Positions 22,200-34,539 of a stretch of DNA of 64,000 bases are shown piece after piece. The translations under genes and the position numbers were made by a program. The stretch is from Nematostella vectensis (taxonomy: Eukaryota; Cnidaria; Anthozoa; Actiniaria; Edwardsiidae): NCBI RefSeq assembly GCF_932526225.1, contig NC_064039.1, positions 17,478,639 through 17,542,638 on the forward strand, in the 5' to 3' direction. Numbering within the stretch: the first letter of the stretch is position 1; every line of letters starts with the position of its first letter. The notes under the pieces are model-generated. The model was not told the DNA's origin. It made no database searches and saw nothing but the letters and a program-made list of their open reading frames with translations.

Positions 22200-23224
22200 A
22201 ATGTACCCATATTACCTAGCTCTTGAAACCCTGTGACTGGTTGAACCATCCCCTAAAATCCTGCACCTCCAAGACCAAGCCATTGATACCCTCTACCCCT
22301 GTGTACCCACTCATTTATAACTTGCACCCCTATGACCTAGTTCTTGATATCATTGACCCTTATTACCATCCCTTGAAGTCTAGTACCCGTTTGACCATCT
22401 CTTGTTACCCTGTACACCTGTCACCTCACCCACTAACTCACATCTCGAGAGTGGCGCTATGGCTCAGTGGTACGGGCTTCGCCTATCAAGCAAACGGGCC
22501 AGGGTTCGAATCCAGGTAAGATAAACTAGAGACTTTTTCAGGAGTGTTAAGGTAAGGACGGTGGCATTAGGGAGTGGGTGCACAGGGGAAAAGGGTATAA
22601 ACGGCAGGGTCACAGGTGAGCAAGTTGGTAAGCGCTTGGTCATACATGGGTAAAGGGTAGTTATGTGATTAGGTGTCATAGGGGTGTAGGTCAGTTAGGA
22701 TGGGTAGGCAGAGATATAGGGTAGTAAGTGCTAGGTCATAGGGGTGTAGCTTTGTTAGGGGTTGGTACTCAGGGGTATAGGGTAGTAAGTGCTAAGTAAA
22801 AGGGGTGTAACTTAGTTAGAGGTGGGTACCCATGGGTATAGGGTAGTTAGTGCTACGTCGTGGGGGTGTAGCTTAGCTAGGTGTATGTACTTAGGGGTAT
22901 AGGCTACTTAGTGCTAGGACATATGGGGTGTAGTTTAGTTAGGAGTGGGTACACAGGGTTAGAGGGGTGTAGTTTAGTTAGGGTATGGTTTTAAGGGGTA
23001 TAGGGTAGTTAGTGCTACGTCACAGGGGTGTAGCTTAGCAAGGGTTGGGTACTCAGGGGTAAAGTGTAGTTATTGCTAGGTCATAGGGGTGAGGCTCAGT
23101 TAGGGGTAGGTATTCAGGAGTATAGCTTAGTTAGTGCTAGGTCGTAGGGGTGAAGCTTAGTTAGGCGTGGATACTCAGGGATATAGGGTAGCTATTATTA
23201 TTAATTATTATTATTAATTATTAT
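22200..23224. repeat. Unit 19 (1,025 bp, centre-deleted class)
   Basis: Minus module absent; plus module 22453..22538 with all signals intact and CCTATCAAG. The same unit recurs as unit 25 at +7,647. Confidence 0.95.
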
Positions 23225-24458
23225 AATGTACCCATATTACCTAGCTCTTGAAACCCTGTGACTGGTTGAACCATCCCCTAAAACCCTGCACCTCCAAGAC
23301 CAAGCCATTGATACCCTCTACCCCTGTGTACCCACTCATTTATAACTTGCACCCCTATGACTTAGTTCTTGATATCATTGACCCTTATTACCATCCCTTG
23401 AAGTCTAGTACCCGTTTGACCAACTCTTGTTACCCTGTACACCTGTCACCTCACCCACTAACTCACTTATCTTTACGTCCCCTTCACGTCCTTATCTTAA
23501 CACCCCCGAAAAAATCCCAAGTTAATCTGACCTGGATTCGACTCACGGGCCTCTTGTTTGAGAAGCGAAGCCCGTACCACTGAGCTATCGCGCCACTCTC
23601 TTGAAAACTAGAAGTAACTACCGTATAGCCTTGTTTACCCAGTCTTATAAGGTATACAGTAGTTTTTCCTTGATATCTCGAGAGTGGCGCTATGGCTCAG
23701 TGGTACGGGCTTCGCTTCTCAAGCAAATGAGCCAGGGTTCGAATCCAGGTAAGATAAACTAGAGACTTTTTCAGGGGTAATAAGGTAAGGACGGTCGCAT
23801 TAGGGGGTGAGTGCACAGGGGAAAAGGATATAAACGGCAGGGTCACAGATGTGCAAGTTGGTAAGCGCTTGGTCCTACATGGGTAAAGGGTAGTTATGTG
23901 ATTAGGTGTCATAGATGTGTAGGTCAGTTAGGGATGGGTAGGCAGGGATATGGGTTAGTAAGTGCTAGGTCATAGGGGTGTAGCTTTGTTAGGGGTTGGT
24001 ACTCAGGGGTATAGGGTAGTAAGTGCTAAGTCATAGGGGTGTAACTTAGTTACAGGTGGGTACCCATGGGTATAGGGTAGTTAGTGCTACGTCGTGGGGG
24101 TGTAGCTTAGCTAGGTGTATGTACTTAGGGGTATAGGCTACTTAGTGCTAGGACATATGGGGTGTAGTTTAGTTAGGAATGGGTACACAGGGTTAGAGGG
24201 GTGTAGTTTAGTTAGGGTATGGTTTTAAGGGGTATAGGGTAGTTAGTGCTACGTCACAGGGGTGTAGCTTAGCAAGGGTTGGGTACTCAGGGGTAAAGTG
24301 TAGTTATTGCTAGGTCATAGGGGTGAGGCTCAGTTAGGGGTAGGTATTTAGGAGTATAGCTTAGTTAGTGCTAGGTCGTAGGGGTGAAGCTTAGTTAGGC
24401 GTGGATTTTCAGGGATATAGGGTAGCTATTATTATTAATTATTATTATTAATTATTAT
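23225..24458. repeat. Unit 20 (1,234 bp)
   Basis: Minus module 23509..23594 (GAGTC type), plus module 23686..23771 (AAATGAGCC). Carries CTTTACG, the GGGGTAATAAGG signature and CATAGATGTG, all repeated in units 26 and 29. Confidence 0.95.
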
Positions 24459-25676
24459 AATGTACCCATATTACCTAGCTCTTGAAACCCTGTGAATGGT
24501 TGAACCGTCCCCTAAAACCCTGCACCTCCAAGACCAAGCCATTGATACCCTCTACCCCTGTGTACCAACTCATTTATAACTTGCACCCCTATGACCTAGT
24601 TCTTGATATCATTGACCCTTATTACCATCCCTTGAAGTCTAGTACCCGTTTGACCAACTCTTGTTACCCTGTACACCTGTAACCTCACCCACTAACTCAC
24701 TTATCTTAACTTCCCCTTCACGTCCTTATCTTAACACCCCCGAAAAAATCCCAAGTTAATCTGACCTGGATTCGACTCACGGGCCTCTTGTTTGAGAAGC
24801 GAAGCCCGTACCACTGAGCTATCGCGCCACTCTCTTGAAAACTAGAAGTAACTACCGTATAGCCTTCTTTACCCAGTCTTATAAGGTATACAGTAGTTTT
24901 TCCTTGATATCTCGAGAGTGGCGCTATGGCTCAGTGGTACGGGCTTCGCTTCTCAAGCAAATGGGACAGGGTTCGATTCCAGGTAAGATAAACTAGAGAC
25001 TTTTTCAGGGGTGTTAAGGTAAGGACGGTGGCATTAGGGGGTGAGTGCACAGGGGAAAAGGATATAAACGGCAGGGTCACAGATGTGCAAGTTGGTAAGC
25101 GCTTGGTCCTTCATGGGTAAAGGGTAGTTATGTGATTAGGTGTCATAGGGGTGTAGGTCAGTTAGGGATGGGTAGGCAGTGATATGGTGTAGTAAGTGCT
25201 AGGTCATAGGGGTGTACCTTTGATAGGGGTTGGTACTCAGGGGTATAGGGTAGTAAGTGCTAAGTCATAGGGGTGTAACTTAGTTAGCGGTGGGTACCCA
25301 TGGGTATAGGGTAGTTAGTGCTAGGTCGTAGGGGTGTAGCTTAGCTAGGTGTATGTACTTAGGGGTATAGGCTACTTAGTGCTAGGACATATGGGGTGTA
25401 GTTTAGTTAAGAGTGGGTACACAGGGTTAGAGGGGTGTAGTTAAGTTACGGTATGGTTTTAAGGGGTATAGGGTAGTTAGTGCTACGTCACAGGGGTGTA
25501 GCTTAGCAAGGGTTGGGTACTCAGGGGTAAAGTGTAGTTATTGCTAGGTTATAGGGGTGAGGCTCAGTTAGGGGTAGGTATTCAGGAGTATAGCGTAGTT
25601 AGTGCTAGGTCGTAGGGATGTAGCTTAGTTAGGCGTGGATACTCAGGGATATAGGGTAGCTATTATTATTAATTAT
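24459..25676. repeat. Unit 21 (1,218 bp)
   Basis: Minus module 24743..24828, plus module 24920..25005 with B box GGTTCGATTCC (still within consensus) and AAATGGGACAGG. Starts CTGTGAATGG. Units 28 and 30 are close copies. Confidence 0.95.
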
Positions 25677-26912
25677 AATGTACCCATATTACCTAGCTCT
25701 TGAAACCCTGTGACTGGTTGAACCATCCCCTAAAACCCTGCACCTCCAAGACCAAGCCATTAATACCCTCTACCCCTGTGTACCCACTCATTTATAACTT
25801 GCACCCTTATGACCTAGTTCTTGATATCATTGACCCTTATTACCATCCCTTGAAGTCTAGTACCTGTTTGACCAACTCTTGTTACCCTGTACACCTGTCA
25901 CCTCACCCACTAACTCACTTATCTTAACGTCCCCTTCACGTCCTTATCTTAACACCCCTGAAAAAATCCCAAGTTAATTTGACCTGGATTCGAACCACGG
26001 GCCTCTTGTTTGAGAAGCGAAGCCCGTACCACTGAGCTATCGCGCCACTCTCTTGAAAACTAGAAGTAACTACCGTATAGCCTTGATTACCCAGCCTTAT
26101 AAGGTATAGAGTAGTTTTTCCTTGATATCTCGAGAGTGGCGCTATGGCTCAGTGGTACGGGCTTCGCTTCTCAAGCAAACGGGCCAGGGTTCGAATCCAG
26201 GTAAGATAAACTAGAGACTTTTTCAGGAGTGTTAAGGTAAGGACGGTGGCATTAGGGGGTTGGTGCACAGGGGAAAAGGGTATAAACGGCAGGGTCACAG
26301 GTGAGCAAGTTGGTAAGCGCTTGGTCATACATGGGTAAAGGGTAGTTATGTGATTAGGTGTCATAGGGGTGTAGGTCAGTTAGGATGGGTAGGCAGAGAT
26401 ATAGGGTAGTAAGTGCTAGGTCATAGGGGTGTAGCTCTGTTAGGGGTTGGTACTCAGGGGTATAGGGTAGTAAGTGCTAAGTCATATGGGAGTAACTTAG
26501 TTAGAGGTGGGTACAAATGGGTATAGGGTAGTTAGTGCTACGTCGTGGGGGTGTAGCTTAGCTAGGTGTATGTACTTAGGGGTATAGGCTACTTAGTGCT
26601 AGGACATATGGGGTGTAGTTTAGTTAGGAGTGGGTACACAGGGTTAGAGGGGTGTAGTTTAGTTAGGGTATGGTTTTAAGGGGTATAGGGTAGTTAGTGC
26701 TACGTCACAGGGTTGTAGCTTAGCAAGGGTTGGGTACTCAGGGGTAAAGTGTAGTTATTTCTAGGTCATAGGGGTGAGGCTCAGTTAGGGGTAGGTATTC
26801 AGGAGTATAGCTTAGTTAGTGCTAGGTCGTAGGGGTGAAGCTTAGTTAGGCGTGGATACTCAGGGATATAGGGTAGCTATTATTATTAATTATTATTATT
26901 ATTAATTATTAT
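25677..26912. repeat. Unit 22 (1,236 bp)
   Basis: Minus module 25961..26046 (intact B box, TTAATTTGACC before it), plus module 26138..26223. Same family as units 14 and 16; unit 31 is its copy at +11,315. Confidence 0.95.
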
Positions 26913-28612
26913 AATGTACCCATATTACCTAGCTCTTGAAACCCTGTGACTGGTTGAACCGTCCGCTAAAACCCTGCACCTCCAATACCAAGCCATTGAT
27001 ACGCTCTACCCCTGTGTACCAACTCATTTATAACTTGCACCCCTATGACCTAGTTCTTGATATCATTGACCCTTATTACCATCCCTTGAAGTCTAGTACC
27101 CGTTTGACCAATTCTTGTTACCCTGTACACCTGTCACCTCACCCACTAACTCACTTATCTTAACGTCCCCTTCACGTCCTTATCTTAACACCCCCGAAAA
27201 AATCCCAAGTTAATCTGACCTGGATTCGACTCACGGGCCTCTTGTTTGAAAAGCGAAGCCCGTAGCACTGAGCTATCGCGCCACTCTCTTGAAAACTAGA
27301 AGTAACTACCGTATAGCCTTGTTTACCCAGCCTTATAAGGTATACAGTAGTTTTTCCTTGATATCTCGAGAGTGGCGCTATGGCTCAGTGGTACGGGCTT
27401 CGCTTCTCAAGCAAACGGGCCAGGGTTCGAATCCAGGTAAGATAAACTAGAGACTTTTTCAGGGGTTTTAAGGTAAGGACGGTGGCATTAGGGGGTGAGT
27501 GCACAGGTGAAAAGGATATAAACGGCAGGGTCACAGATGTGCAAGTTGGTAAGCGCTTGGTCCTACATGGGTAAAGGGTAGTTATGTGATTAGGTGTCAT
27601 AGGGGTGTAGGTCAGTTAGGGATGGGTAGGCAGGGATATGGGGTAGTAAGTGCTAGGTCATAGGGGTGTAGCTTTGTTAGGGGTTGGTACTCAGGGGTAT
27701 AGGGTAGTAAGTGCTAAGTCATAGGGGTGTAACTTAGTTAGATGTGGGTACCCATGGGTATAGGGTAGTTAGTGCTAGGTCGTAGGGGTGTAGCTTAGCT
27801 AGGTGTATGTACTTAGGGGTATAGGCTACTTAGTGCTAGGACATAGGGGTGTAGTTTAGTTAGGAGTGGGTACACAGGGTTATAGGGGTGTAGTTTAGTT
27901 AGGGTATGGTTTTAAGGGGTATAGGGTAGTTAGTGCTACGTCACAGGGGTGTAGCTTAGCAAGGGTTTGGTACTCAGGGGTAAAGTGTAGTTATTGCTAG
28001 GTCATAGGGGTGAGGCTCAGTAAGGGGTAGGTATTCAGGAGTATAGCGTAGTTAGTGCTAGGTCGTAGGGGTGTAGCTTAGTTATGGGTGGGTACTCAGG
28101 GGTATAGGGTAGTTAAAGCCAATTCATAAGGCTGTAGCTTAGTTACGGGTGGGTATTAAGGGGTATAGGGTAGTTAGTGCTAGGTAGAAGAGGTGTAGTT
28201 TAATTAAGGTTGGGTATTCAGGGGTATAGGCTAGTTAGTCCTTGGTCGTAGGGGTGTAGCTTAGCTAGGTGTATGTACTTAGGGGTATAGGCTACTTAGT
28301 GCTAGGACATATGGGGTGTAGTTTAGTTAGGAATGGGTACACAGGGTTAGAGGGGTGTAGTTTAGTTAGGGTATGGTTTCAAGGGGTATAGGGTAGTTAG
28401 TGCTACGTCACAGGGGTGTAGCTTAGCAAGGGTTGGGTACTCAGGGGTAAAGTGTAGTTATTGCTAGGTCATAGGGGTGAGGCTCAGTTAGGGGTAGGTA
28501 TTTAGGAGTATAGCTTAGTTAGTGCTAGGTCGTAGGGGTGAAGCTTAGTTAGGCGTGGATTTTCAGGGATATAGGGTAGCTATTATTATTAATTATTATT
28601 ATTAATTATTAT
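26913..28612. repeat. Unit 23 (1,700 bp, long class)
   Basis: Minus module 27197..27282 (CGTAGCAC variant; TTTGAAAAGC), plus module 27374..27459. Counterpart of unit 17 at +7,646; unit 32 is its copy at +11,315. Near its end the right arm switches to the unit 21 type (AGGTATTTAGG, TGGATTTTCAGG). Confidence 0.95.
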
Positions 28613-29846
28613 AATGTACCCATATTACCTAGCTCTTGAAACCCTGTGAATGGTTGAACCGTCCCCTAAAACCCTGCACCTCCAAGACCAAGCCATTGAT
28701 ACCCTCTACCCCTGTGTACCAACTCATTTATAACTTGCACCCCTATGACCTAGTTCTTGATATCATTGACCCTTATTACCATTCCTTGAAGTCTAGTACC
28801 TGTTTGACCAACTCTTGTTACCCTGTACACCTGTCACCTCACCCACTAACTCACTTATCTTAACGTCTCCTTAACGTCCTTATCTTAACACCCCCGAAAA
28901 AAATCCCAAGTTAATCTGACCTGGATTCGACTCACGGGCCTCTTGTTTGAGAAGCGAAGCCCGTACCACTGAGCTATCGCGCCACTCTCTTGAAAACTAG
29001 AAGTAACTACCGTATAGCCTTGTTTACCCAGCCTTATAAGGTATACAGTAGTTTTTCCTTGATATCTCGAGAGTGGCGCTATGGCTCAGTGGTACGGGCT
29101 TCGCTTCTCAAGCAAACGGGCCAGGGTTCGAATCCAGGTAAGATAAACTAGAGACTTTTTCAGGGCTGTTAAGGTAAGGACGGTGGCATTAGGGGGCGGG
29201 TGCACAGGGGAAAATGATATAAACGGCAGTGTCACAGATGTGCAAGTTGGTAAGCGCTTGGTCCTACATGGGTAAAGTGTAGTTATGTGATTAGGTGTCA
29301 TAGGGGTGTAGGTCAGTTAGGGATGGGTAGGCAGGGATATGGGGTAGTAAGTGCTAGGTCATAGGGGTGTAGCTTTGTTAGGGGTTGGTACTCAGGGGTA
29401 TAGGGTAGTAAGTGCTAAGTCATAGGGGTGTAACTTAGTTAGCGGTGGGTACCCATGGGTATAGGGTAGTTAGTGCTAGGTCGTAGGTGTGTAGCTTAAC
29501 TAGGTGTATGTACTTATTGGTAAAGGCTACTTAGTGCTAGGACATAGGGGTGTAGTTTAGTTAGGAGTGGGTACACAGGGTTAGAGGGGTGTAGTTAAGT
29601 TAGGGTATGGTTTAAAGGTGTATAGGGTAGTTAGTGCTACGTCACAGGTGTGTAGCTTAGCAAGGGTTGGGTACTCAGGGGTAAAGTGTAGTTATTGCTA
29701 GGTCATAGGGGTGAGGCTCAGTTAGGGGTAGGTATTCAGGAGTATAGCGTAGTTAGTGCTAGGTCGTAGGGGTATAGCTTAGTTAGGCGTGGATACTCAG
29801 GGATATAGGGTAGCTATTATTATTAATTATTATTATTAATTATTAT
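28613..29846. repeat. Unit 24 (1,234 bp, chimeric left arm)
   Basis: Minus module 28897..28983 (seven-T run), plus module 29075..29160. The left arm starts as unit 21 type (CTGTGAATGG, ACCAACTCAT) and by 28780 has become unit 18 type (CATTCCTTGAAG, CTCCTTAACG), so an exchange point lies in between. Confidence 0.94.
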
Positions 29847-30871
29847 AATGTACCCATATTACCTAGCTCTTGAAACCCTGTGACTGGTTGAACCATCCCC
29901 TAAAATCCTGCACCTCCAAGACCAAGCCATTGATACCCTCTACCCCTGTGTACCCACTCATTTATAACTTGCACCCCTATGACCTAGTTCTTGATATCAT
30001 TGACCCTTATTACCATCCCTTGAAGTCTAGTACCCGTTTGACCATCTCTTGTTACCCTGTACACCTGTCACCTCACCCACTAACTCACATCTCGAGAGTG
30101 GCGCTATGGCTCAGTGGTACGGGCTTCGCCTATCAAGCAAACGGGCCAGGGTTCGAATCCAGGTAAGATAAACTAGAGACTTTTTCAGGAGTGTTAAGGT
30201 AAGGACGGTGGCATTAGGGAGTGGGTGCACAGGGGAAAAGGGTATAAACAGCAGGGTCACAGGTGAGCAAGTTGGTAAGCGCTTGGTCATACATGGGTAA
30301 AGGGTAGTTATGTGATTAGGTGTCATAGGGGTGTAGGTCAGTTAGGATGGGTAGGCAGAGATATAGGGTAGTAAGTGCTAGGTCATAGGGGTGTAGCTTT
30401 GTTAGGGGTTGGTACTCAGGGGTATAGGGTAGTAAGTGCTAAGTAAAAGGGGTGTAACTTAGTTAGAGGTGGGTACCCATGGGTATAGGGTAGTTAGTGC
30501 TACGTCGTGGGGGTGTAGCTTAGCTAGGTGTATGTACTTAGGGGTATAGGCTACTTAGTGCTAGGACATATGGGGTGTAGTTTAGTTAGGAGTGGGTACA
30601 CAGGGTTAGAGGGGTGTAGTTTAGTTAGGGTATGGTTTTAAGGGGTATAGGGTAGTTAGTGCTACGTCACAGGGGTGTAGCTTAGCAAGGGTTGGGTACT
30701 CAGGGGTAAAGTGTAGTTATTGCTAGGTCATAGGGGTGAGGCTCAGTTAGGGGTAGGTATTCAGGAGTATAGCTTAGTTAGTGCTAGGTCGTAGGGGTGA
30801 AGCTTAGTTAGGCGTGGATACTCAGGGATATAGGGTAGCTTTTATTATTAATTATTATTATTAATTATTAT
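29847..30871. repeat. Unit 25 (1,025 bp, centre-deleted class)
   Basis: Minus module absent; plus module 30100..30185, intact. Copy of unit 19 at +7,647, with ATAAACAGCAGG as a private change. Confidence 0.95.
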
Positions 30872-32088
30872 AATGTACCCATATTACCTAGCTCTTGAAA
30901 CCCTGTGACTGGTTGAACCATCCTCTAAAACCCTGCACCTCCAAGACCAAGCCATTGATACCCTCTACCCCTGTGTACCCACTCATTTATAACTTGCACC
31001 CCTATGACTTAGTTCTTGATATCATTGACCCTTATTACCATCCCTTGAAGTCTAGTACCCGTTTGACCAACTCTTGTTACCCTGTACACCTGTCACCTCA
31101 CCCACTAACTCACTTATCTTTACGTCCCCTTCACGTCCTTATCTTAACACCCCGAAAAAATCCCAAGTTAATCTGACCTGGATTCGACTCACGGGCCTCT
31201 TGTTTGAGAAGCGAAGCCCGTACCACTGAGCTATCGCGCCACTCTCTTGAAAACTAGAAGTAACTACCGTATAGCCTTGTTTACCCAGTCTTATAAGGTA
31301 TACAGTAGTTTTTCCTTGATATCTCGAGAGTGGCGCTATGGCTCAGTGGTACGGGCTTCGCTTCTCAAGCAAATGGGCCAGGGTTCGAATCCAGGTAAGA
31401 TAAACTAGAGACTTTTTCAGGGGTAATAAGGTAAGGACGGTCGCATTAGGGTGTGAGTGCACAGGGGAAAAGGATATAAACGGCAGGGTCACAGATGTGC
31501 AAGTTGGTAAGCGCTTGGTCCTACATGGGTAAAGGGTAGTTATGTGATTAGGTGTCATAGATGTGTAGGTCAGTTAGGGATGGGTAGGCAGGGATATGGG
31601 TTAGTAAGTGCTAGGTCATAGGGGTGTAGCTTTGTTAGGGGTTGGTACTCAGGGGTATAGGGTAGTAAGTGCTAAGTCATAGGGGTGTAACTTAGTTAGC
31701 GGTGGGTACCCATGGGTATAGGGTAGTTAGTGCTAGGTCGTAGGGGTGTAGCTTAGCTAGGTGTATGTACTTAGGGGTATAGGCTACTTAGTGCTAGGAC
31801 ATATGGGGTGTAGTTTAGTTAAGAGTGGGTACACAGGGTTAGAGGGGTGTAGTTAAGTTACGGTATGGTTTTAAGGGGTATAGGGTAGTTAGTGCTACGT
31901 CACAGGGGTGTAGCTTAGCAAGGGTTGGGTACTCAGGGGTAAAGTGTAGTTATTGCTAGGTTATAGGGGTGAGGCTCAGTTAGGGGTAGGTATTCAGGAG
32001 TATAGCGTAGTTAGTGCTAGGTCGTAGGGATGTAGCTTAGTTAGGCGTGGATACTCAGGGATATAGGGTAGCTATTATTATTAATTAT
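30872..32088. repeat. Unit 26 (1,217 bp)
   Basis: Minus module 31155..31240 (one C fewer before it than in its relatives), plus module 31332..31417. The first part copies unit 20 at about +7,646; the right arm from about 31700 is of the unit 21/28/30 type, ending with a short AT tract. Confidence 0.95.
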
Positions 32089-33321
32089 AATGTACCCATA
32101 TTACCTAGCTCTTGAAACCCTGTGACTGGTTGAACCATCCCCTAAAACCCTGCACCTCCAAGACCAAGCCATTAATACCCTCTACCCCTGTGTACCCACT
32201 CATTTATAACTTGCACCCTTATGACCTAGTTCTTGATATCATTGACCCTTATTACCATCCCTTGAAGTCTAGTACCTGTTTGACCAACTCTTGTTACCCT
32301 GTACACCTGTCACCTCACCCACTAACTCACTTATCTTAACGTCCCCTTCACGTCCTTATCTTAACACCCCTGAAAAAATCCCAAGTTAATTTGACCTGGA
32401 TTCGAACCACGGGCCTCTTGTTTGAGAAGCGAAGCCCGTACCACTGAGCTATCGCGCCACTCTCTTGAAAACTAGAAGTAACTACCGTATAGCCTTGATT
32501 ACCCAGCCTTATAAGGTATAGAGTAGTTTTTCCTTGATATCTCGAGAGTGGCGCTATGGCTCAGTGGTACGGGCTTCGCTTCTCAAGCAAACGGGCCAGG
32601 GTTCGAATCCAGGTAAGATAAACTAGAGACTTTTTCAGGAGTGTTAAGGTAAGGACGGTGGCATTAGGGGGTTGGTGCACAGGGGAAAAGGGTATAAACG
32701 GCAGGGTCACAGGTGAGCAAGTTGGTAAGCGCTTGGTCATACATGGGTAAAGGGTAGTTATGTGATTAGGTGTCATAGGGGTGTAGGTCAGTTAGGATGG
32801 GTAGGCAGAGATATAGGGTAGTAAGTGCTAGGTCATAGGGGTGTAGCTCTGTTAGGGGTTGGTACTCAGGGGTATAGGGTAGTAAGTGCTAAGTCATATG
32901 GGAGTAACTTAGTTAGAGGTGGGTACAAATGGGTATAGGGTAGTTAGTGCTACGTCGTGGGGGTGTAGCTTAGCTAGGTGTATGTACTTAGGGGTATAGG
33001 CTACTTAGTGCTAGGACATATGGGGTGTAGTTTAGTTAGGAATGGGTACACAGGGTTAGAGGGGTGTAGTTTAGTTAGGGTATGGTTTTAAGGGGTATAG
33101 GGTAGTTAGTGCTACGTCACAGGGGTGTAGCTTAGCAAGGGTTGGGTACTCAGGGGTAAAGTGTAGTTATTGCTAGGTCATAGGGGTGAGGCTCAGTTAG
33201 GGGTAGGTATTTAGGAGTATAGCTTAGTTAGTGCTAGGTCGTAGGGGTGAAGATTAGTTAGGCGTGGATTTTCAGGGATATAGGGTAGCTATTATTATTA
33301 ATTATTATTATTAATTATTAT
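32089..33321. repeat. Unit 27 (1,233 bp, chimeric right arm)
   Basis: Minus module 32373..32458 (intact B box), plus module 32550..32635. The right arm starts as unit 22 type (GCTCTGTTAGG, CATATGGGAGTAAC) and ends as unit 20 type (AGGAATGGG, AGGTATTTAGG, TGGATTTTCAGG). Confidence 0.95.
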
Positions 33322-34539
33322 AATGTACCCATAATACCTAGCTCTTGAAACCCTGTGAATGGTTGAACCGTCCCCTAAAACCCTGCACCTCCAAGACCAA
33401 GCCATTGATACCCTCTACCCCTGTGTACCAACTCATTTATAACTTGCACCCCTATGACCTAGTTCTTGATATCATTGACCCTTATTACCATCCCTTGAAG
33501 TCTAGTACCCGTTTGACCAACTCTTGTTACCCTGTACACCTGTAACCTCACCCACTAACTCACTTATCTTAACTTCCCCTTCACGTCCTTATCTTAACAC
33601 CCCCGAAAAAATCCCAAAGTAATCTGACCTGGATTCGACTCACGGGCCTCTTGTTTGAGAAGCGAAGCCCGTACCACTGAGCTATCGCGCCACTCTCTTG
33701 AAAACTAGAAGTAACTACCGTATAGCCTTCTTTACCCAGTCTTATAAGGTATACAGTAGTTTTTCCTTGATATCTCGAGAGTGGCGCTATGGCTCAGTGG
33801 TACGGGCTTCGCTTCTCAAGCAAATGGGACAGGGTTCGATTCCAGGTAAGATAAACTAGAGACTTTTTCAGGGGTGTTAAGGTAAGGACGGTAGCATTAG
33901 GGGGTGAGTGCACAGGGGAAAAGGATATAAACGGCAGGGTCACAGATGTGCAAGTTGGTAAGCGCTTGGTCCTTCATGGGTAAAGGGTAGTTATGTGATT
34001 AGGTGTCATAGGGGTGTAGGTCAGTTAGGGATGGGTAGGCAGTGATATGGTGTAGTAAGTGCTAGGTCATAGGGGTGTACCTTTGATAGGGGTTGGTACT
34101 CAGGGGTATAGGGTAGTAAGTGCTAAGTCATAGGGGTGTAACTTAGTTAGCGGTGGGTACCCATGGGTATAGGGTAGTTAGTGCTAGGTCGTAGGGGTGT
34201 AGCTTAGCTAGGTGTATGTACTTAGGGGTATAGGCTACTTAGTGCTAGGACATATGGGGTGTAGTTTAGTTAAGAGTGGGTACACAGGGTTAGAGGGGTG
34301 TAGTTAAGTTACGGTATGGTTTTAAGGGGTATAGGGTAGTTAGTGCTACGTCACAGGGGTGTAGCTTAGCAAGGGTTGGGTACTCAGGGGTAAAGTGTAG
34401 TTATTGCTAGGTTATAGGGGTGAGGCTCAGTTAGGGGTAGGTATTCAGGAGTATAGCGTAGTTAGTGCTAGGTCGTAGGGATGTAGCTTAGTTAGGCGTG
34501 GATACTCAGGGATATAGGGTAGCTATTATTATTAATTAT
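33322..34539. repeat. Unit 28 (1,218 bp)
   Basis: Minus module 33606..33691 (CCCAAAGTAATC private change), plus module 33783..33868 (B box GGTTCGATTCC). Copy of unit 21; unit 30 lies 2,452 bp further on. Confidence 0.95.

Larger units (their letters stand above)
17830..31690. repeat. Duplicated block, offset about 7,646 bp (17.8-24.0 kb onto 25.5-31.7 kb)
   Basis: Units 16-20 (1,236/1,700/1,233/1,025/1,234 bp) recur as units 22-26 (1,236/1,700/1,234/1,025/1,217 bp) in the same order with the same private variants. Edges were placed by eye: the left one between 17.80 and 17.88 kb, the right one near 24.05 kb where TTACAGGTGGG meets TTAGCGGTGGG. Confidence 0.88.
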
